Below, one piece after another: positions 38,371-47,634 of a DNA stretch of 64,000 nucleotides. Position 1 is the first letter of the stretch. Each line of letters opens with the position of its first letter. The translations under genes and the position numbers were made by a program. The notes below the pieces were generated by a model, which saw only the letters and a list, made by a program, of their open reading frames with translations, searched no databases and was not told the origin of the DNA. The stretch is from the NCBI GenBank assembly GCA_034472185.1, contig JARBAK010000001.1:62001-126000 (forward strand). Direction: 5' to 3'. The DNA comes from JARBAK01 sp034472185 (GTDB taxonomy: Bacteria > Pseudomonadota > Alphaproteobacteria > Rickettsiales > Midichloriaceae).

Positions 38371-39906
38371 TCATGTTCTGATACGTGCTACACGGTAGCT
38401 AACTGCTTCTGCTATATCAAACTTGTTAATTTCTTTACTGCTTCTCAGATCTGCTATCGTTCTAGCTACCTTAAGAACTTTATTTAGTCCTCGCATTGAA
38501 AGGTTAAACTTTGCCATTGTTTGCTTTAATAGCTCTCTACTTTCACTGTCTATTTTAGCAAATTCATCGATTTGATTGCCAGCTAATGCATAATTTGATT
38601 GCATATTGCTACTAGCGTATCGCTGCCTTTGCATTTCTCTCGCTTGTTTAACTCTAGCTAGCACATCTGCAGAATTTTCAACATGCAGCTCTATGAACTC
38701 TCCCTCTAATATGTTAAGTTGCGGAACTTCTACTTGTAAATCAAATCTATCAAACATTGGTCCAGAAATTTTATTCTGATATTCTTCTGCGCATTTAGGG
38801 GCCTTATGGCAATTACCAAGATTAGTGCCAAAATATCCACATTTACATGGATTCATTGCAGCAATAAGTTGAAATCTTGCAGGATATTGAACGTGCATAT
38901 TGACACGCGCAACCGTTACTTCTCCTGCCTCTATAGGTTGTCGTAATGCCTCTAATACTGAAGAAGAAAACTCTGGCAGTTCATCTAAAAAAAGCACTCC
39001 AAGATGCGCTAAGGTTATTTCTCCAGGTTTAGCATTCCGCCCCCCACCTACCATGGCAGCTATAGAAGAAGAACTATGCGGTTCACGGAATGGTATATTC
39101 TTGATCAATACATTATCTCTCCTCCCTCTAAGTTCTCCCGCAATGCTCGCTATAACACTAACCTCTAATCTTTCTTGCAATGTTAACTCTGGCATAATAG
39201 TAGGCAATCTTTTGGCTAACATAGATTTGCCTGCTCCAGGTGGTCCAATCATTAACATGTTATGCCTTCCAGCTGCTGCGATCTCTAAAGCTCTCTTTGC
39301 CTTTTGTTGTCCCTTTATATCTCGCATATCTACTTGCCCAATTGTAGGCGGTACACAATTGGTATATTCGGGTAATTGAGGTGATATAAGTTGAGAAACG
39401 CCTTTAAAGTGGTTAATTAACTCTAATAGGTTATTAGGCGCTAGAACACTTGTATTGCCAGATAAGGCAGCTTCAGATCCATTACTTTGAGGGCATATTA
39501 GCCCCATAGACAATTCTTGTGCTCTTATAGCGCCAGGTAAGACGCCAGTAACGCCTATTATTCCACCATCTAAGGCCAATTCTCCCATAATCATGTAATT
39601 TGTAATTTCTTCGATAGGAATGATTTGCATAGCAACAAGTAAACTTACAGCTATACTAAGGTCGAAATAACTACCTTCTTTAGGTAAATCTGCAGGGGAT
39701 AGATTAACGGTAATACGCTTAGCGGGAACTGCAAGTCCTATACTCGCGAATGCGGCTCTGACACGTTCTTTAGACTCTATAACTGATTTATTTGCTAGTC
39801 CTACAATATTAAAGCAAGGGAGCCCTCCATCAGCTATATATACCTGTACGCCTATCTTTTTCCCCTCAACTCCCAGAAAGACTAGTGTGCTAACGTGTGC
39901 TAACAT
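38371..39906 (-). CDS. comM: YifB/ComM family AAA+ ATPase (Mg-chelatase-like)
   Basis: 511-aa AAA+ protein. The N-terminal ChlI-type domain (GLPCFNIVGLANKSVIESKERVRAA region and VNLSPADLPKEGSYFDL) precedes the ATPase core with Walker A GPPGAGKSMLA near residue 220 and Walker B GVLFLDELPEF near 296. The C-terminal Mg_chelatase_C domain has LSMRGLNKVLKVARTIADL. ComM is a hexameric branch-migration helicase that helps integrate imported DNA during natural transformation, but the gene is also common in bacteria not known to be competent. It converges on bamA and is divergent from lon. Confidence 0.94.
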   Translation of the reverse strand: MLAHVSTLVFLGVEGKKIGVQVYIADGGLPCFNIVGLANKSVIESKERVRAAFASIGLAVPAKRITVNLSPADLPKEGSYFDLSIAVSLLVAMQIIPIEEITNYMIMGELALDGGIIGVTGVLPGAIRAQELSMGLICPQSNGSEAALSGNTSVLAPNNLLELINHFKGVSQLISPQLPEYTNCVPPTIGQVDMRDIKGQQKAKRALEIAAAGRHNMLMIGPPGAGKSMLAKRLPTIMPELTLQERLEVSVIASIAGELRGRRDNVLIKNIPFREPHSSSSIAAMVGGGRNAKPGEITLAHLGVLFLDELPEFSSSVLEALRQPIEAGEVTVARVNMHVQYPARFQLIAAMNPCKCGYFGTNLGNCHKAPKCAEEYQNKISGPMFDRFDLQVEVPQLNILEGEFIELHVENSADVLARVKQAREMQRQRYASSNMQSNYALAGNQIDEFAKIDSESRELLKQTMAKFNLSMRGLNKVLKVARTIADLRSSKEINKFDIAEAVSYRVARIRT

Positions 39907-39990
39907 CCTACTGACTTGAAAAACATATACACTGGGTCATCCTAGCAGTTCTATAAAAAGCTAGCAATTTTAAAGTAGAGTTTTACTCAT

Positions 39991-40034
39991 ATTCTATTTT
40001 AGAATATTGAATCAGTAGTTAAACATACTATATG
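39991..40034 (+). promoter_or_regulatory. Candidate lon promoter with adjacent inverted repeat
   Basis: TTGAAT (40007-40012) and TATATG (40029-40034) are separated by 16 nt, each matching the sigma-70 consensus at four of six bases, about 40 nt before the lon GTG. Directly upstream lies a perfect inverted repeat, ATTCTA-TTT-TAGAAT (39991-40005), well placed as an operator. An isolated CTTGAAA at 39915 recalls a heat-shock -35 box but lacks a matching -10. Confidence 0.35.
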
Positions 40035-40072
40035 CTGACTATAGCGGGGTTAGTATATATTTAGAGGTGATA

Positions 40073-42400
40073 GTGTCAGATACAACAATTTTCCCAATTC
40101 TGCCATTGCGTGACTTGGTTATGTTTCCTAAAATGATTGTTCCACTTTTTGTGGGACGCAGTTGTTCTGTGCAAGCTCTTGAAAAAGCTACAAGCGAAAA
40201 CAATAAGGTTTTACTTGTAGCACAGAAAAATCCTACCAAAGAAACTCCTCGAGCTGCGGATATGTATAGGGTTGGGGTAGTATCCAGTATACTACAAGTG
40301 ATTAAGCTACAAAATACAAATAATATTAAGATACTTGTTGAGGGTATGGAGAGAGTATCTCTCACTAGAATTATAAGTGTTGGAGACTATTTACAAGCAC
40401 ATGTTGAGCTATTGGGAAGTGACATCACTTTTACTGCAAAAGAAGAAGATATTGCTTTATATCGTGCAGTGCGTGAAAAATTTGAAGAATACATTAAAAT
40501 GGGCAATAAGATAAGTCCTGAAATTCTTTTAAGTATCATGCAGATGAAGGATATTCCTTCTTTTTGCGATGCTGTTAGTGCACATTTAACATTATCGGTA
40601 GAGAAAAAACAGGAGCTACTTGAACAGGTTAATGTGCTATCTAAGTTGGAGAGATTATTGGTGCTGATAGATGGAGAAATAGAATTTTTAAGGGCAGAGA
40701 ATCGTATAAGAACGAGGATGCGTAGCCAAATTGAAAAGAACCAGAAAGATTATTATTTAAACGAGCAACTTAAGGCGATACATAAAGAGCTAGGAGAAGA
40801 GGACGCAAAAGACGAGCTCAAAGACTTGTCTAAAAGAATAACAAAAACCAAGTTTTCGGAAGAAGCTAAGCAGAGGGCTAAATCAGAATTGAAAAAGTTG
40901 AAGATGATGAACTCCATGTCTTCTGAAGCAAATGTCCTTCGTAATTATTTAGAGTGGCTTGTAGATCTTCCTTGGAAGCAACTTTCTGTTTTAAAAAAAG
41001 ACCTTAATGAAGCTCAAAGGATATTAGATATGGAACATTACGGCCTCGAGAAAATAAAAGAGAGAATTATCGAGTATTTAGCCGTCAATATACATACCAA
41101 GGGTGTGGCGAGTCCTATAATTTGTGTTATAGGGCCTCCTGGAGTAGGAAAGACTTCTTTAGCTAAATCTGTAGCAAACGCTACGGGACGTGCTTTCGTT
41201 AAGGTATCGCTAGGTGGGTTACGAGATGAAGCAGAGATAAAAGGACATAGAAGGACATATATAGGAGCTTCTCCAGGTAAAATTATTCAAGCGATGAAGC
41301 GTGCGAAAACTTCGAATCCTGTTATTTTATTAGATGAAATAGATAAGATGGGTCATGATTTTCGTGGAGATCCTGCATCTGCATTGTTAGATATTTTAGA
41401 TCCAGAGCAAAATAAGCATTTTAGTGATCATTATCTGGAGGTAGAGTATGATCTATCTAACGTAATGTTTATTACTACTGCAAATACTCCCAATATTCCA
41501 AAGCCTTTGTTAGATAGGCTAGAAGTTATGAGATTATCGGGATATACGGAAGAGGAAAAGATGCAGATAGCCAAACAGTATCTAATAGCGAAGCAATGTG
41601 CTGAGAGTGGTGTAAGCAAAGAAGTTACGATAAGAGATGAAGCGCTGCAAGATATAATTCGTTACTATACGCGAGAAGCGGGTGTAAGAGAGCTTGGACG
41701 TTGTATAGCGAAAATTATGCGTAAGTCTATTAAAAGGATAATGTTGGAAGATATAAACTCTATAGAGGTAGATACCGCTAATCTAAAAGATTTTTTAGGT
41801 GTGCGTAAGTTTAATTACGGTGAGGTAGAAAAGTACCATACAATAGGAATAACAAATGGTTTGGCATATACGGAAGTTGGGGGGGATTTGCTAGCTGTTG
41901 AGGCGGTTGTAGTTGATGGTAAGGGAGATGTAAAGATTACAGGTAAATTAGGAGAGGTGATGAAAGAGTCGGCTCAAGCTGCGCTAAGTTATATAAGGTC
42001 GCACGCGGCCAGTGTTGGTATTATGCCTCAAATTTTTAAAGAAAGGGATATACATGTACATATTCCAGAAGGAGCGATACCAAAAGATGGCCCTTCTGCT
42101 GGCATTGCAATGTGTACTTCAATTGTTTCGGCGTTAACTGACGTGCCAGTATGTCGTGAAGTTGCTATGACTGGAGAAATTACATTACGAGGTAGAGTGC
42201 TGCCAATAGGTGGATTAAAGGAAAAATTACTTGCAGCATTAAGGGGAGGGGTGAAAACAGTGATTATTCCTAGCGAAAACCTAAAGGATTTGGAGGGAAT
42301 GCCACTAAGTGTCTTGCAAAAATTAGAGATAAAAGGTGTGACTGATATGAGTGAGGTTCTTACCATTGCTATGACAAAGTCACTGAAACCCTTAGATTAA
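40073..42400 (+). CDS. lon: ATP-dependent protease Lon
   Basis: Cytosolic AAA+ serine protease for misfolded and regulatory proteins, about 775 aa. The N-terminal substrate domain begins IFPILPLRDLVMFPKM. The ATPase has Walker A GPPGVGKTSLA near residue 352 and Walker B VILLDEID near 419. The protease domain has the catalytic Ser in PKDGPSAGIAM near 670, with the partner Lys in the GLKEKLLAALRGG helix near 713. GTG 40073 is preferred over GTG 40067 because AGAGG ends 5 nt before it. Lon is transcribed divergently from yifB. Confidence 0.97.
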   Translation: MSDTTIFPILPLRDLVMFPKMIVPLFVGRSCSVQALEKATSENNKVLLVAQKNPTKETPRAADMYRVGVVSSILQVIKLQNTNNIKILVEGMERVSLTRIISVGDYLQAHVELLGSDITFTAKEEDIALYRAVREKFEEYIKMGNKISPEILLSIMQMKDIPSFCDAVSAHLTLSVEKKQELLEQVNVLSKLERLLVLIDGEIEFLRAENRIRTRMRSQIEKNQKDYYLNEQLKAIHKELGEEDAKDELKDLSKRITKTKFSEEAKQRAKSELKKLKMMNSMSSEANVLRNYLEWLVDLPWKQLSVLKKDLNEAQRILDMEHYGLEKIKERIIEYLAVNIHTKGVASPIICVIGPPGVGKTSLAKSVANATGRAFVKVSLGGLRDEAEIKGHRRTYIGASPGKIIQAMKRAKTSNPVILLDEIDKMGHDFRGDPASALLDILDPEQNKHFSDHYLEVEYDLSNVMFITTANTPNIPKPLLDRLEVMRLSGYTEEEKMQIAKQYLIAKQCAESGVSKEVTIRDEALQDIIRYYTREAGVRELGRCIAKIMRKSIKRIMLEDINSIEVDTANLKDFLGVRKFNYGEVEKYHTIGITNGLAYTEVGGDLLAVEAVVVDGKGDVKITGKLGEVMKESAQAALSYIRSHAASVGIMPQIFKERDIHVHIPEGAIPKDGPSAGIAMCTSIVSALTDVPVCREVAMTGEITLRGRVLPIGGLKEKLLAALRGGVKTVIIPSENLKDLEGMPLSVLQKLEIKGVTDMSEVLTIAMTKSLKPLD

Positions 42401-42823
42401 TTGCTTTCCCTGCTCATTTACTATTATGGTTTTATTACCATATGCTTGTGAGAATATTGTTTTTAATTGAGAGTATATCGTCTTCCTATGGGTTGAAGCT
42501 TCACACATTTTGGAAATGTTTTTGACTCTCTAGCATGTGATGTCGGCGCGCTCCATACCCTTTCTTGGAGGGCAATGCTTTTTCTTAATTATTCCTATGG
42601 TTAGCAGAGGCACTGCACGCGTGCTCATATTGACCATACGAGCAGGTATTATTGGATGGCTATAATATGACGTAATAGAAAGTAAAACTAAGACGACCAG
42701 CAAGCCTTATGCCTCTACACTTTCAGATAGAAGCTGAATCTTATTATTCAAAATATATGTTCTCTTTGGGGAACCGTTTTCCTACAATATACTGTATATT
42801 GTATATTAGTTTATCATAAACCT
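42401..42823. other. 423-base gap between lon and the HU-like gene
   Basis: No gene or RNA gene is visible in this interval between convergent lon and the HU-like gene. TACAATATA (42783-42791) and TATATTGTA (42795-42803) form a perfect 9-bp inverted repeat with a CTG centre, 20 nt beyond the HU-like stop. Just before it GGAACCGTTTTCC is a near-palindrome. No T-run follows on the minus strand, so a standard intrinsic terminator is not supported. Confidence 0.4.
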
Positions 42824-43099
42824 TTATTTTTTAGCTGCACCTCTCAACTTTCTACCAGGAACAAACGTAACATAATTTTGGGCTGGTACGTGTATCAGAG
42901 CCTTATTTTGAGGATTAGTGATAGTGCGAGCCTTACGCAACCTGACTCTAAAAGTTCCAAAGCCTATTAGCTTTATTTCTTTTTCCTTTTTTATATTTTT
43001 TAATATGCACTCCAATACTGAACTGAGAGATTTAGAGGCGCTTGTTTTAGTAGAGTTCATTTTTTTCGCTAAAACATTTATGAATTGTTCCTTGTTCAT
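42824..43099 (-). CDS. HU/IHF family nucleoid DNA-binding protein
   Basis: 91-aa DNA-bending histone-like protein. It starts MNKEQFINVLAKKMN from ATG 43099, which has a good AAGAGGA Shine-Dalgarno 9-15 nt upstream; the frame could open further at 43159 but without support. The conserved core is IKLIGFGTFRVRLRKART, followed by the beta-arm (NPQNKALIHVPAQNYVTFVPGRKLR). The arm has QNKALIHV, differing from typical HU (TGKEIKIP) and IHF, so it cannot be placed in HU or IHF with confidence. It stands alone between two long gaps. Confidence 0.93.
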   Translation of the reverse strand: MNKEQFINVLAKKMNSTKTSASKSLSSVLECILKNIKKEKEIKLIGFGTFRVRLRKARTITNPQNKALIHVPAQNYVTFVPGRKLRGAAKK

Positions 43100-43293
43100 A
43101 AGGGGTATCCTCTTCAAATATAATATAAGTTTACTAACTAGCTCTCTAAAAAGACGCAATTTATAGTTGATTTGTGTATGTCGCTACATTGTAAAACTTT
43201 AGTCTATCGCATATATCATACCAATCAAAGTTTAATATGCGTACAGCCTTACACTCTTTTTAGCAAATGTTTATTTCTCTATACAAGAAAATT

Positions 43294-43968
43294 TCAATCT
43301 ACTGCATAGTATGAATGACCTATTGCGGTGATAAACTCTTTTATACAAATTATGACAAGCCATGAGAGTATCATAGTTACTACTGTATGACTTAGAAAGT
43401 GCTCACCCCTTAGCATTTGATAAATTCCGGCGATCCAGCCGAGGATTAATCCAAGCGCTAAGCCCAATATCCGTAATTTACGGTTACGGAAAGCAAAAAA
43501 AAGAGACATAAATGCGAATCCAGTTGTTGCATGCCCTGCTGGGAAGCATTTTCCACGTTTAGCTTGTACATATTGCTTATGGCAATTGTTGAGCAATTTT
43601 GTATCGGAATTGGTTCCTCCATATATTCGGAGCTCACGTGGACAGTGAACATTCGTAATGTGCTTAGCTCCCGCTACAATTAATGGCACTAGAACAAGTG
43701 AGAGGGTTACGATCAAGAGGCAAGTTCTGAGGGGCTCCAATTTTTTTGAATAGTAAGAAAAACAGCAGAATATTATAAAAAATATTCCCACTAATATAAC
43801 TGAAAACTTAAGCCCTGAGTAGCATAAGAAATGAAGCATGGTTTCTTTAGAATGAATAAGCCATCTTCCTTTGTGATAAAAATTATTTTGTAATGCTATG
43901 TCTACATTAGAGAGATGAAAAAAAAGTATCACACTTAAAAGTAGTATTATAGTCTTCTTTATATCCAT
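43294..43968 (-). CDS. PAP2-family membrane phosphatase
   Basis: A type 2 phosphatidic acid phosphatase-like integral membrane protein, about 224 aa with five or six hydrophobic segments. The three phosphatase motifs can be traced: KHITNVHCPRE (motif 1, K-x6-R-P type, near residue 100), FPAGHATTG (motif 2, normally PSGH, near 142), and RGEHFLSHTVV (motif 3, SRxxxxxHxxxD type, near 190), though the final Asp is not obvious. Relatives dephosphorylate undecaprenyl diphosphate, phosphatidic acid or lipid A. An in-frame TTG opens the frame at 43986; ATG 43968 is preferred. Divergent from the PBP-activator operon. Substrate unknown. Confidence 0.8.
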   Translation of the reverse strand: MDIKKTIILLLSVILFFHLSNVDIALQNNFYHKGRWLIHSKETMLHFLCYSGLKFSVILVGIFFIIFCCFSYYSKKLEPLRTCLLIVTLSLVLVPLIVAGAKHITNVHCPRELRIYGGTNSDTKLLNNCHKQYVQAKRGKCFPAGHATTGFAFMSLFFAFRNRKLRILGLALGLILGWIAGIYQMLRGEHFLSHTVVTMILSWLVIICIKEFITAIGHSYYAVD

Positions 43969-44036
43969 AGATGGTTCTCTATACAATATGGATTTACAAT
44001 GTGTTTTAGAATATATAAGGAGATAGTCATATAAAA

Positions 44037-45464
44037 ATGAGGAAGCCTACTATTACACTGTGTGTGGCGCTTTTCAATGTAGTGTTATTTATAGCTATAT
44101 TGGGATTAAAGAGCGAGAATACATACGGTCAGCAGAACATAACACATTCTATAAAATTACAAAATCATATTGAAAAAAGGAAAAATTACCCCAAAATTAT
44201 TGGGTCTAAAAAACACCATCTTTTCTCTAAATATAAAAACATAGGGAAAAGAAAGGTATTAACCAATTCTAAATTTAGTGTTCGGAAAGGATTCGATATA
44301 AAAAATGTTAAAAAAGAAAAGAGCTTTATAAAACAAGGTGCCATCAAATTTATGATACCCATAAACAAAAAGAAGATAGCGCTTTTAGCTCCACTAAGTG
44401 GAGACTTTTCTCTAGATGGGAGCGACATAGTTAGCTCTGTAAAGTTTGCATTGCATAGTAGTCACATAGATGGCATCGAATTAACTGTGATTAATGAGGG
44501 GAGTGAGCATAAAATTCGTAAGGAATCCATTCCTATGTTATCTAATGTATTGCCAGATATTATAATAGGACCATTGCTTCCAGAGCATGTAGAAGCGGTT
44601 GCCAAGTTTGCTGTAGTACATAATACCCCCGTTATATCATTAGTCGATGACGAGGGAATGCCTAATCCGGTTGAGTTAAAGGAAAATAATTATGGAAAGC
44701 TTTATAGGTTAGGTATAGCGCGTAGTAATCAAGCTAAAGCTATTGTAGAATATTGGTATAACAGAAATAACGATACGCATTATAAGCGGTTATTGTATGC
44801 TATAGTACCGGATGGTCCATTCCAGCATATATTTAGTGGGTTTATAGAAGATTTTAAAAAGAAAAATCAGGATCTTTCCATGGTACTTTTTACGTATCGT
44901 GCTAATAGCGCAGACTTAGAAAATGATACGGCCTTACTGCTGAAAAAGATTATTTTTGACCTAGAGAATAAGTTGCAAGATGGATATGTTTCGCAAACGT
45001 TAAAAACGGATATAGCAATCTTTATTGCGGGCAATGAATGGCAACTAAAGAATATCATGTATCAAGTGCGTATAAATCCCCTATTAAGAGAAAATAATGT
45101 ACAAGTTATAGGAGCTGGTTATATGCTAACTACTGCAATACAACAAAGCAGTTTAGGTGATGCTTTTATTGCAGATATTTCGAAATATTCAAAGGCGTTC
45201 GGAGATAATTTTTTTCATGCGACACATAGTATTCCAAGTAGGATTGCTCTTGTGGCTTATGATGGTGTTTTAACTGCTATTGAAAAGATGAAATCGCATC
45301 ATTCTGCTAATCATAAAAGGACATCTCTATTTATAAAAGGTGCAACTGGTCCTTTACAGATAAACGATGATGGTTCTAGCTTCCGATATTTATCTATTTA
45401 TAAAATGTCTTCGGGAAAAATTGATATGGTAAAATATAATGCGCGCCTCGATACTAAAGACTAA
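44037..45464 (+). CDS. Penicillin-binding protein activator-like periplasmic protein
   Basis: 475 aa. An N-terminal hydrophobic segment (residues 5-25) is followed by a very basic, Lys-rich linker (about 35-115) and then a type I periplasmic-binding-protein fold, starting KKKIALLAPLSGDFSLDGSDI, as in LpoA and the alphaproteobacterial PBP-activator / LivJ-like family. LpoA activates PBP1A from the outer membrane; no lipobox cysteine is seen here, so it is probably membrane-anchored or secreted rather than a lipoprotein. It heads an operon with lolA (26-nt overlap), ruvC and kdsB. Similarity to amino-acid-binding proteins means a transport-related role cannot be excluded. Confidence 0.75.
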   Translation: MRKPTITLCVALFNVVLFIAILGLKSENTYGQQNITHSIKLQNHIEKRKNYPKIIGSKKHHLFSKYKNIGKRKVLTNSKFSVRKGFDIKNVKKEKSFIKQGAIKFMIPINKKKIALLAPLSGDFSLDGSDIVSSVKFALHSSHIDGIELTVINEGSEHKIRKESIPMLSNVLPDIIIGPLLPEHVEAVAKFAVVHNTPVISLVDDEGMPNPVELKENNYGKLYRLGIARSNQAKAIVEYWYNRNNDTHYKRLLYAIVPDGPFQHIFSGFIEDFKKKNQDLSMVLFTYRANSADLENDTALLLKKIIFDLENKLQDGYVSQTLKTDIAIFIAGNEWQLKNIMYQVRINPLLRENNVQVIGAGYMLTTAIQQSSLGDAFIADISKYSKAFGDNFFHATHSIPSRIALVAYDGVLTAIEKMKSHHSANHKRTSLFIKGATGPLQINDDGSSFRYLSIYKMSSGKIDMVKYNARLDTKD

Positions 45465-46098
45465 AATTATTACAAAATATATTTTAACATTTATACTCTC
45501 TCTATATATTTCAGTGGCATTAGCTCTTGCGGAAGGGGTATGTGGAGAGGATACATTTAAAGCTATTAATACTTATCTTAATTCTATACGGACTATGGTA
45601 GCAAGTTTTGATCAAGTTAATAGAGAAGGTGAATTACAAAAGGGAATTTTTTATCTTTCTAAACCAGGACATTTGAAGTGGGAGTATCCACAGTTACACA
45701 ACAGCATGTTGTTGGTCGATGGCAAAACAATAATATACTACGATGGTGAGCTAGAAGAAGTTACAAACGTACCCGCACATGGAATAATGGCAAGTCTATT
45801 AGGTGAATCTGCTATAGATGTAAGAAAGAGAGTTGGTCCACGAAATTGCATTAAGAGCAACGGTGAAGTGAGATTATTGTTTTCTGATATAGGCAGCGAT
45901 CCTTCTAGAGAAAATGCCATTCAATCTATGACTATAGTGTTTAAAACCTCCCCTCTCTTAATAGATAGATTATTAATTTTAGAGGAGGAGCAGATTAAAA
46001 CTGAAATTCGTTTCCGTGATATCAAATATAACGTAATATTACCTGAGCGTGTCTTTATTTTTAAAGATCCTAGATTTTTTAATAATGAATTAGATTGA
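45439..46098 (+). CDS. lolA: Outer membrane lipoprotein carrier LolA-like
   Basis: 219-aa periplasmic chaperone candidate. A signal segment (TKYILTFILSLYISVALALA) is followed by a LolA-type half barrel with ASFDQVN, GIFYLSKPGHLKWEYPQ, LLVDGKTIIYYD and a C-terminal LPERVFIFKDPR. LolA carries lipoproteins from the LolCDE complex to the outer membrane. ATG 45439 lies inside the end of the upstream gene (26-nt overlap), which suggests translational coupling. The next gene, ruvC, starts 4 nt after its stop. Confidence 0.9.
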   Translation: MRASILKTKIITKYILTFILSLYISVALALAEGVCGEDTFKAINTYLNSIRTMVASFDQVNREGELQKGIFYLSKPGHLKWEYPQLHNSMLLVDGKTIIYYDGELEEVTNVPAHGIMASLLGESAIDVRKRVGPRNCIKSNGEVRLLFSDIGSDPSRENAIQSMTIVFKTSPLLIDRLLILEEEQIKTEIRFRDIKYNVILPERVFIFKDPRFFNNELD

Positions 46099-46102
46099 AC
46101 CT

Positions 46103-46633
46103 GTGGTGTTACAAAGAGATAGCCATAACAAGTCTATAGTTTTGGGAATAGATCCAGGTTTGATGTGTACTGGATGGGGAGTTATCCTAAAACAAGACTA
46201 TGAAAAATATAATTATATTGCTTCTGGTACAATAGAAACAAAGGAGGACAAGCCTAGAGTTCTTGGTCCATCTTCATTAGCCGTTAGGTTAGGTAGAATT
46301 TTTACTAGTCTTTCTAATATAATCGAAAAATATTCTCCTAACTGTGCCGCTATAGAAGCAACTTGTGTAAATTGCAATTCACTGTCTTCGCTAAAATTAG
46401 CACACGCAAGAGCTGCTGCGATGCTTGCTTGTGAAGTAAGGGGGTTGTGTTTATGGGAATATGCTGCCACAAATGTTAAAAAGTCTGTTGCTGGTAGTGG
46501 ATCGGCTGATAAACTGCAGCTACAAAAAATGGTTTTTCTGCATCTAGGGAAAGATCTTAAGGTAAGCAAGATTGATGAGGGAGATGCTCTTGCACTTGCT
46601 ATATGTCATGCAGTAAATATGCGCCCTTATTAA
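46103..46633 (+). CDS. ruvC: Holliday junction resolvase RuvC
   Basis: Homodimeric endonuclease that resolves four-way junctions, 176 aa. The four catalytic acids are in place: Asp in VLGIDPGLMCTGWG, Glu in AAIEATCVNCN, and the pair in KIDEGDALALAICH. AATNVKKSVAGSGSADKLQ is the usual DNA-contact region. Start is GTG 46103, which directly follows lolA; the first eight residues are not family-conserved. ruvA and ruvB are not in the window, unlike the common ruvCAB grouping. Confidence 0.96.
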   Translation: MVLQRDSHNKSIVLGIDPGLMCTGWGVILKQDYEKYNYIASGTIETKEDKPRVLGPSSLAVRLGRIFTSLSNIIEKYSPNCAAIEATCVNCNSLSSLKLAHARAAAMLACEVRGLCLWEYAATNVKKSVAGSGSADKLQLQKMVFLHLGKDLKVSKIDEGDALALAICHAVNMRPY

Positions 46634-46664
46634 AGAAGTATTAAAATTAAAGTATGCTCTCAAG

Positions 46665-47420
46665 ATGAATAAAGTTGCACTTATTATACCTGCAAGATTA
46701 GGATCTATAAGATTACCTAATAAGCCTATAGCCTTAATACATGGGATTCCCATGGTATGTTGGGTTGCTAAACAGGCGGTAAGTGCAGATATAGGAGATG
46801 TATATATTGGTTGTTGTAGCGATAAATTAGCCAAAATTGTGCAAACTTATGGATATACAACCATAATAACTGATCCAAATCTTCCATCAGGTACAGATAG
46901 GGTATATGCCGCTAGTGTATTTTTGGATAAAAAAATTGGCAAACAATACGATGTGATCGTAAATGTACAGGGCGATATGCCATTTGTTAATCCTGATATC
47001 ATAAGGCAAGTTGTGATATCAATAAATAATAATTCCATTGCGGATATTGTTACTCCCGTTGTTGCAATGTCTGCGAAAGATAATGTAAATGATCCGAATA
47101 TAGTAAAGGCTGTGATTGCAGAAGAGACAAATTATGCTCTATATTTTACTAGGGCTGCCGCTCCATTCGATTGGAAGGAAGAGTGTACTAGATACAAGCA
47201 TTTGGGTATATATGCGTTTAAGTATGATAGTTTAAAAAGATTTGTATCTCTTTCCCCAAGTAAATTAGAATTATCTGAAAGATTAGAGCAATTGCGTGCA
47301 CTTGAAAATGGTATGAAAATTCTTGTTACAATAGTAAAAGAGGATGTCATTGCAGTTGACACACAGGAGGATCTTGAAAATTGTCGTAAACAAATAACTG
47401 AATATAAGGCATTGTGTTAA
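46665..47420 (+). CDS. kdsB: 3-deoxy-manno-octulosonate cytidylyltransferase (CMP-Kdo synthetase)
   Basis: Cytosolic enzyme that activates Kdo with CTP for lipid A-core synthesis, 251 aa. It has the nucleotide-binding PARLGSIRLPNKPIALIHGIPM near residue 10, LPSGTDRVYAAS near 76, VNVQGDMPFVNP near 103 and LSERLEQLRALENG near 205, all family blocks. It is last in the operon with the PBP activator-like gene, lolA and ruvC. Wall-reduced Anaplasmataceae are described as lacking LPS synthesis, so its product pathway here is an open question; no lpx or waa gene lies in the window. Confidence 0.93.
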   Translation: MNKVALIIPARLGSIRLPNKPIALIHGIPMVCWVAKQAVSADIGDVYIGCCSDKLAKIVQTYGYTTIITDPNLPSGTDRVYAASVFLDKKIGKQYDVIVNVQGDMPFVNPDIIRQVVISINNNSIADIVTPVVAMSAKDNVNDPNIVKAVIAEETNYALYFTRAAAPFDWKEECTRYKHLGIYAFKYDSLKRFVSLSPSKLELSERLEQLRALENGMKILVTIVKEDVIAVDTQEDLENCRKQITEYKALC

Positions 47421-47479
47421 TGCGAGGCTATTTGTTGAGATTTTATTTTGTAATTGATCTGTTATAAAAGACCGCGCAG

Positions 47480-47510
47480 GCATTTAATCAGTAAATGCTA
47501 GATAGTTTTT
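47480..47510 (+). terminator. Candidate terminator after kdsB
   Basis: GCATTTA (47480-47486) and TAAATGC (47492-47498) form a perfect 7-bp stem with a 5-nt loop, 60 nt after the kdsB stop. TAGATAGTTTTTATGGGTTTTT follows as two T tracts. Position at the end of a four-gene plus-strand operon and before a convergent gene supports a terminator role; the gap before the T tract makes it imperfect. Confidence 0.45.
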
Positions 47511-47634
47511 ATGGGTTTTTGCTTGCTGTTTATTTAATGATCGCGCGATTAGTGGTTTTTGGATAAGCTGGGTGTAAAAAGCGTGTTCTTATGATGCGAA
47601 TGAAAAATCTCTATTATGACGTATATTGCTTAAA

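Noticed and set aside
39915..39921. CTTGAAA resembling a heat-shock sigma factor -35 box upstream of lon
   Set aside because: No matching -10 at a suitable distance, and it is about 150 nt from the lon start.
42541..42590. Possible terminator downstream of lon (CTCCA and TGGAG arms)
   Set aside because: Only five paired bases with a 10-nt loop and an interrupted T-run.
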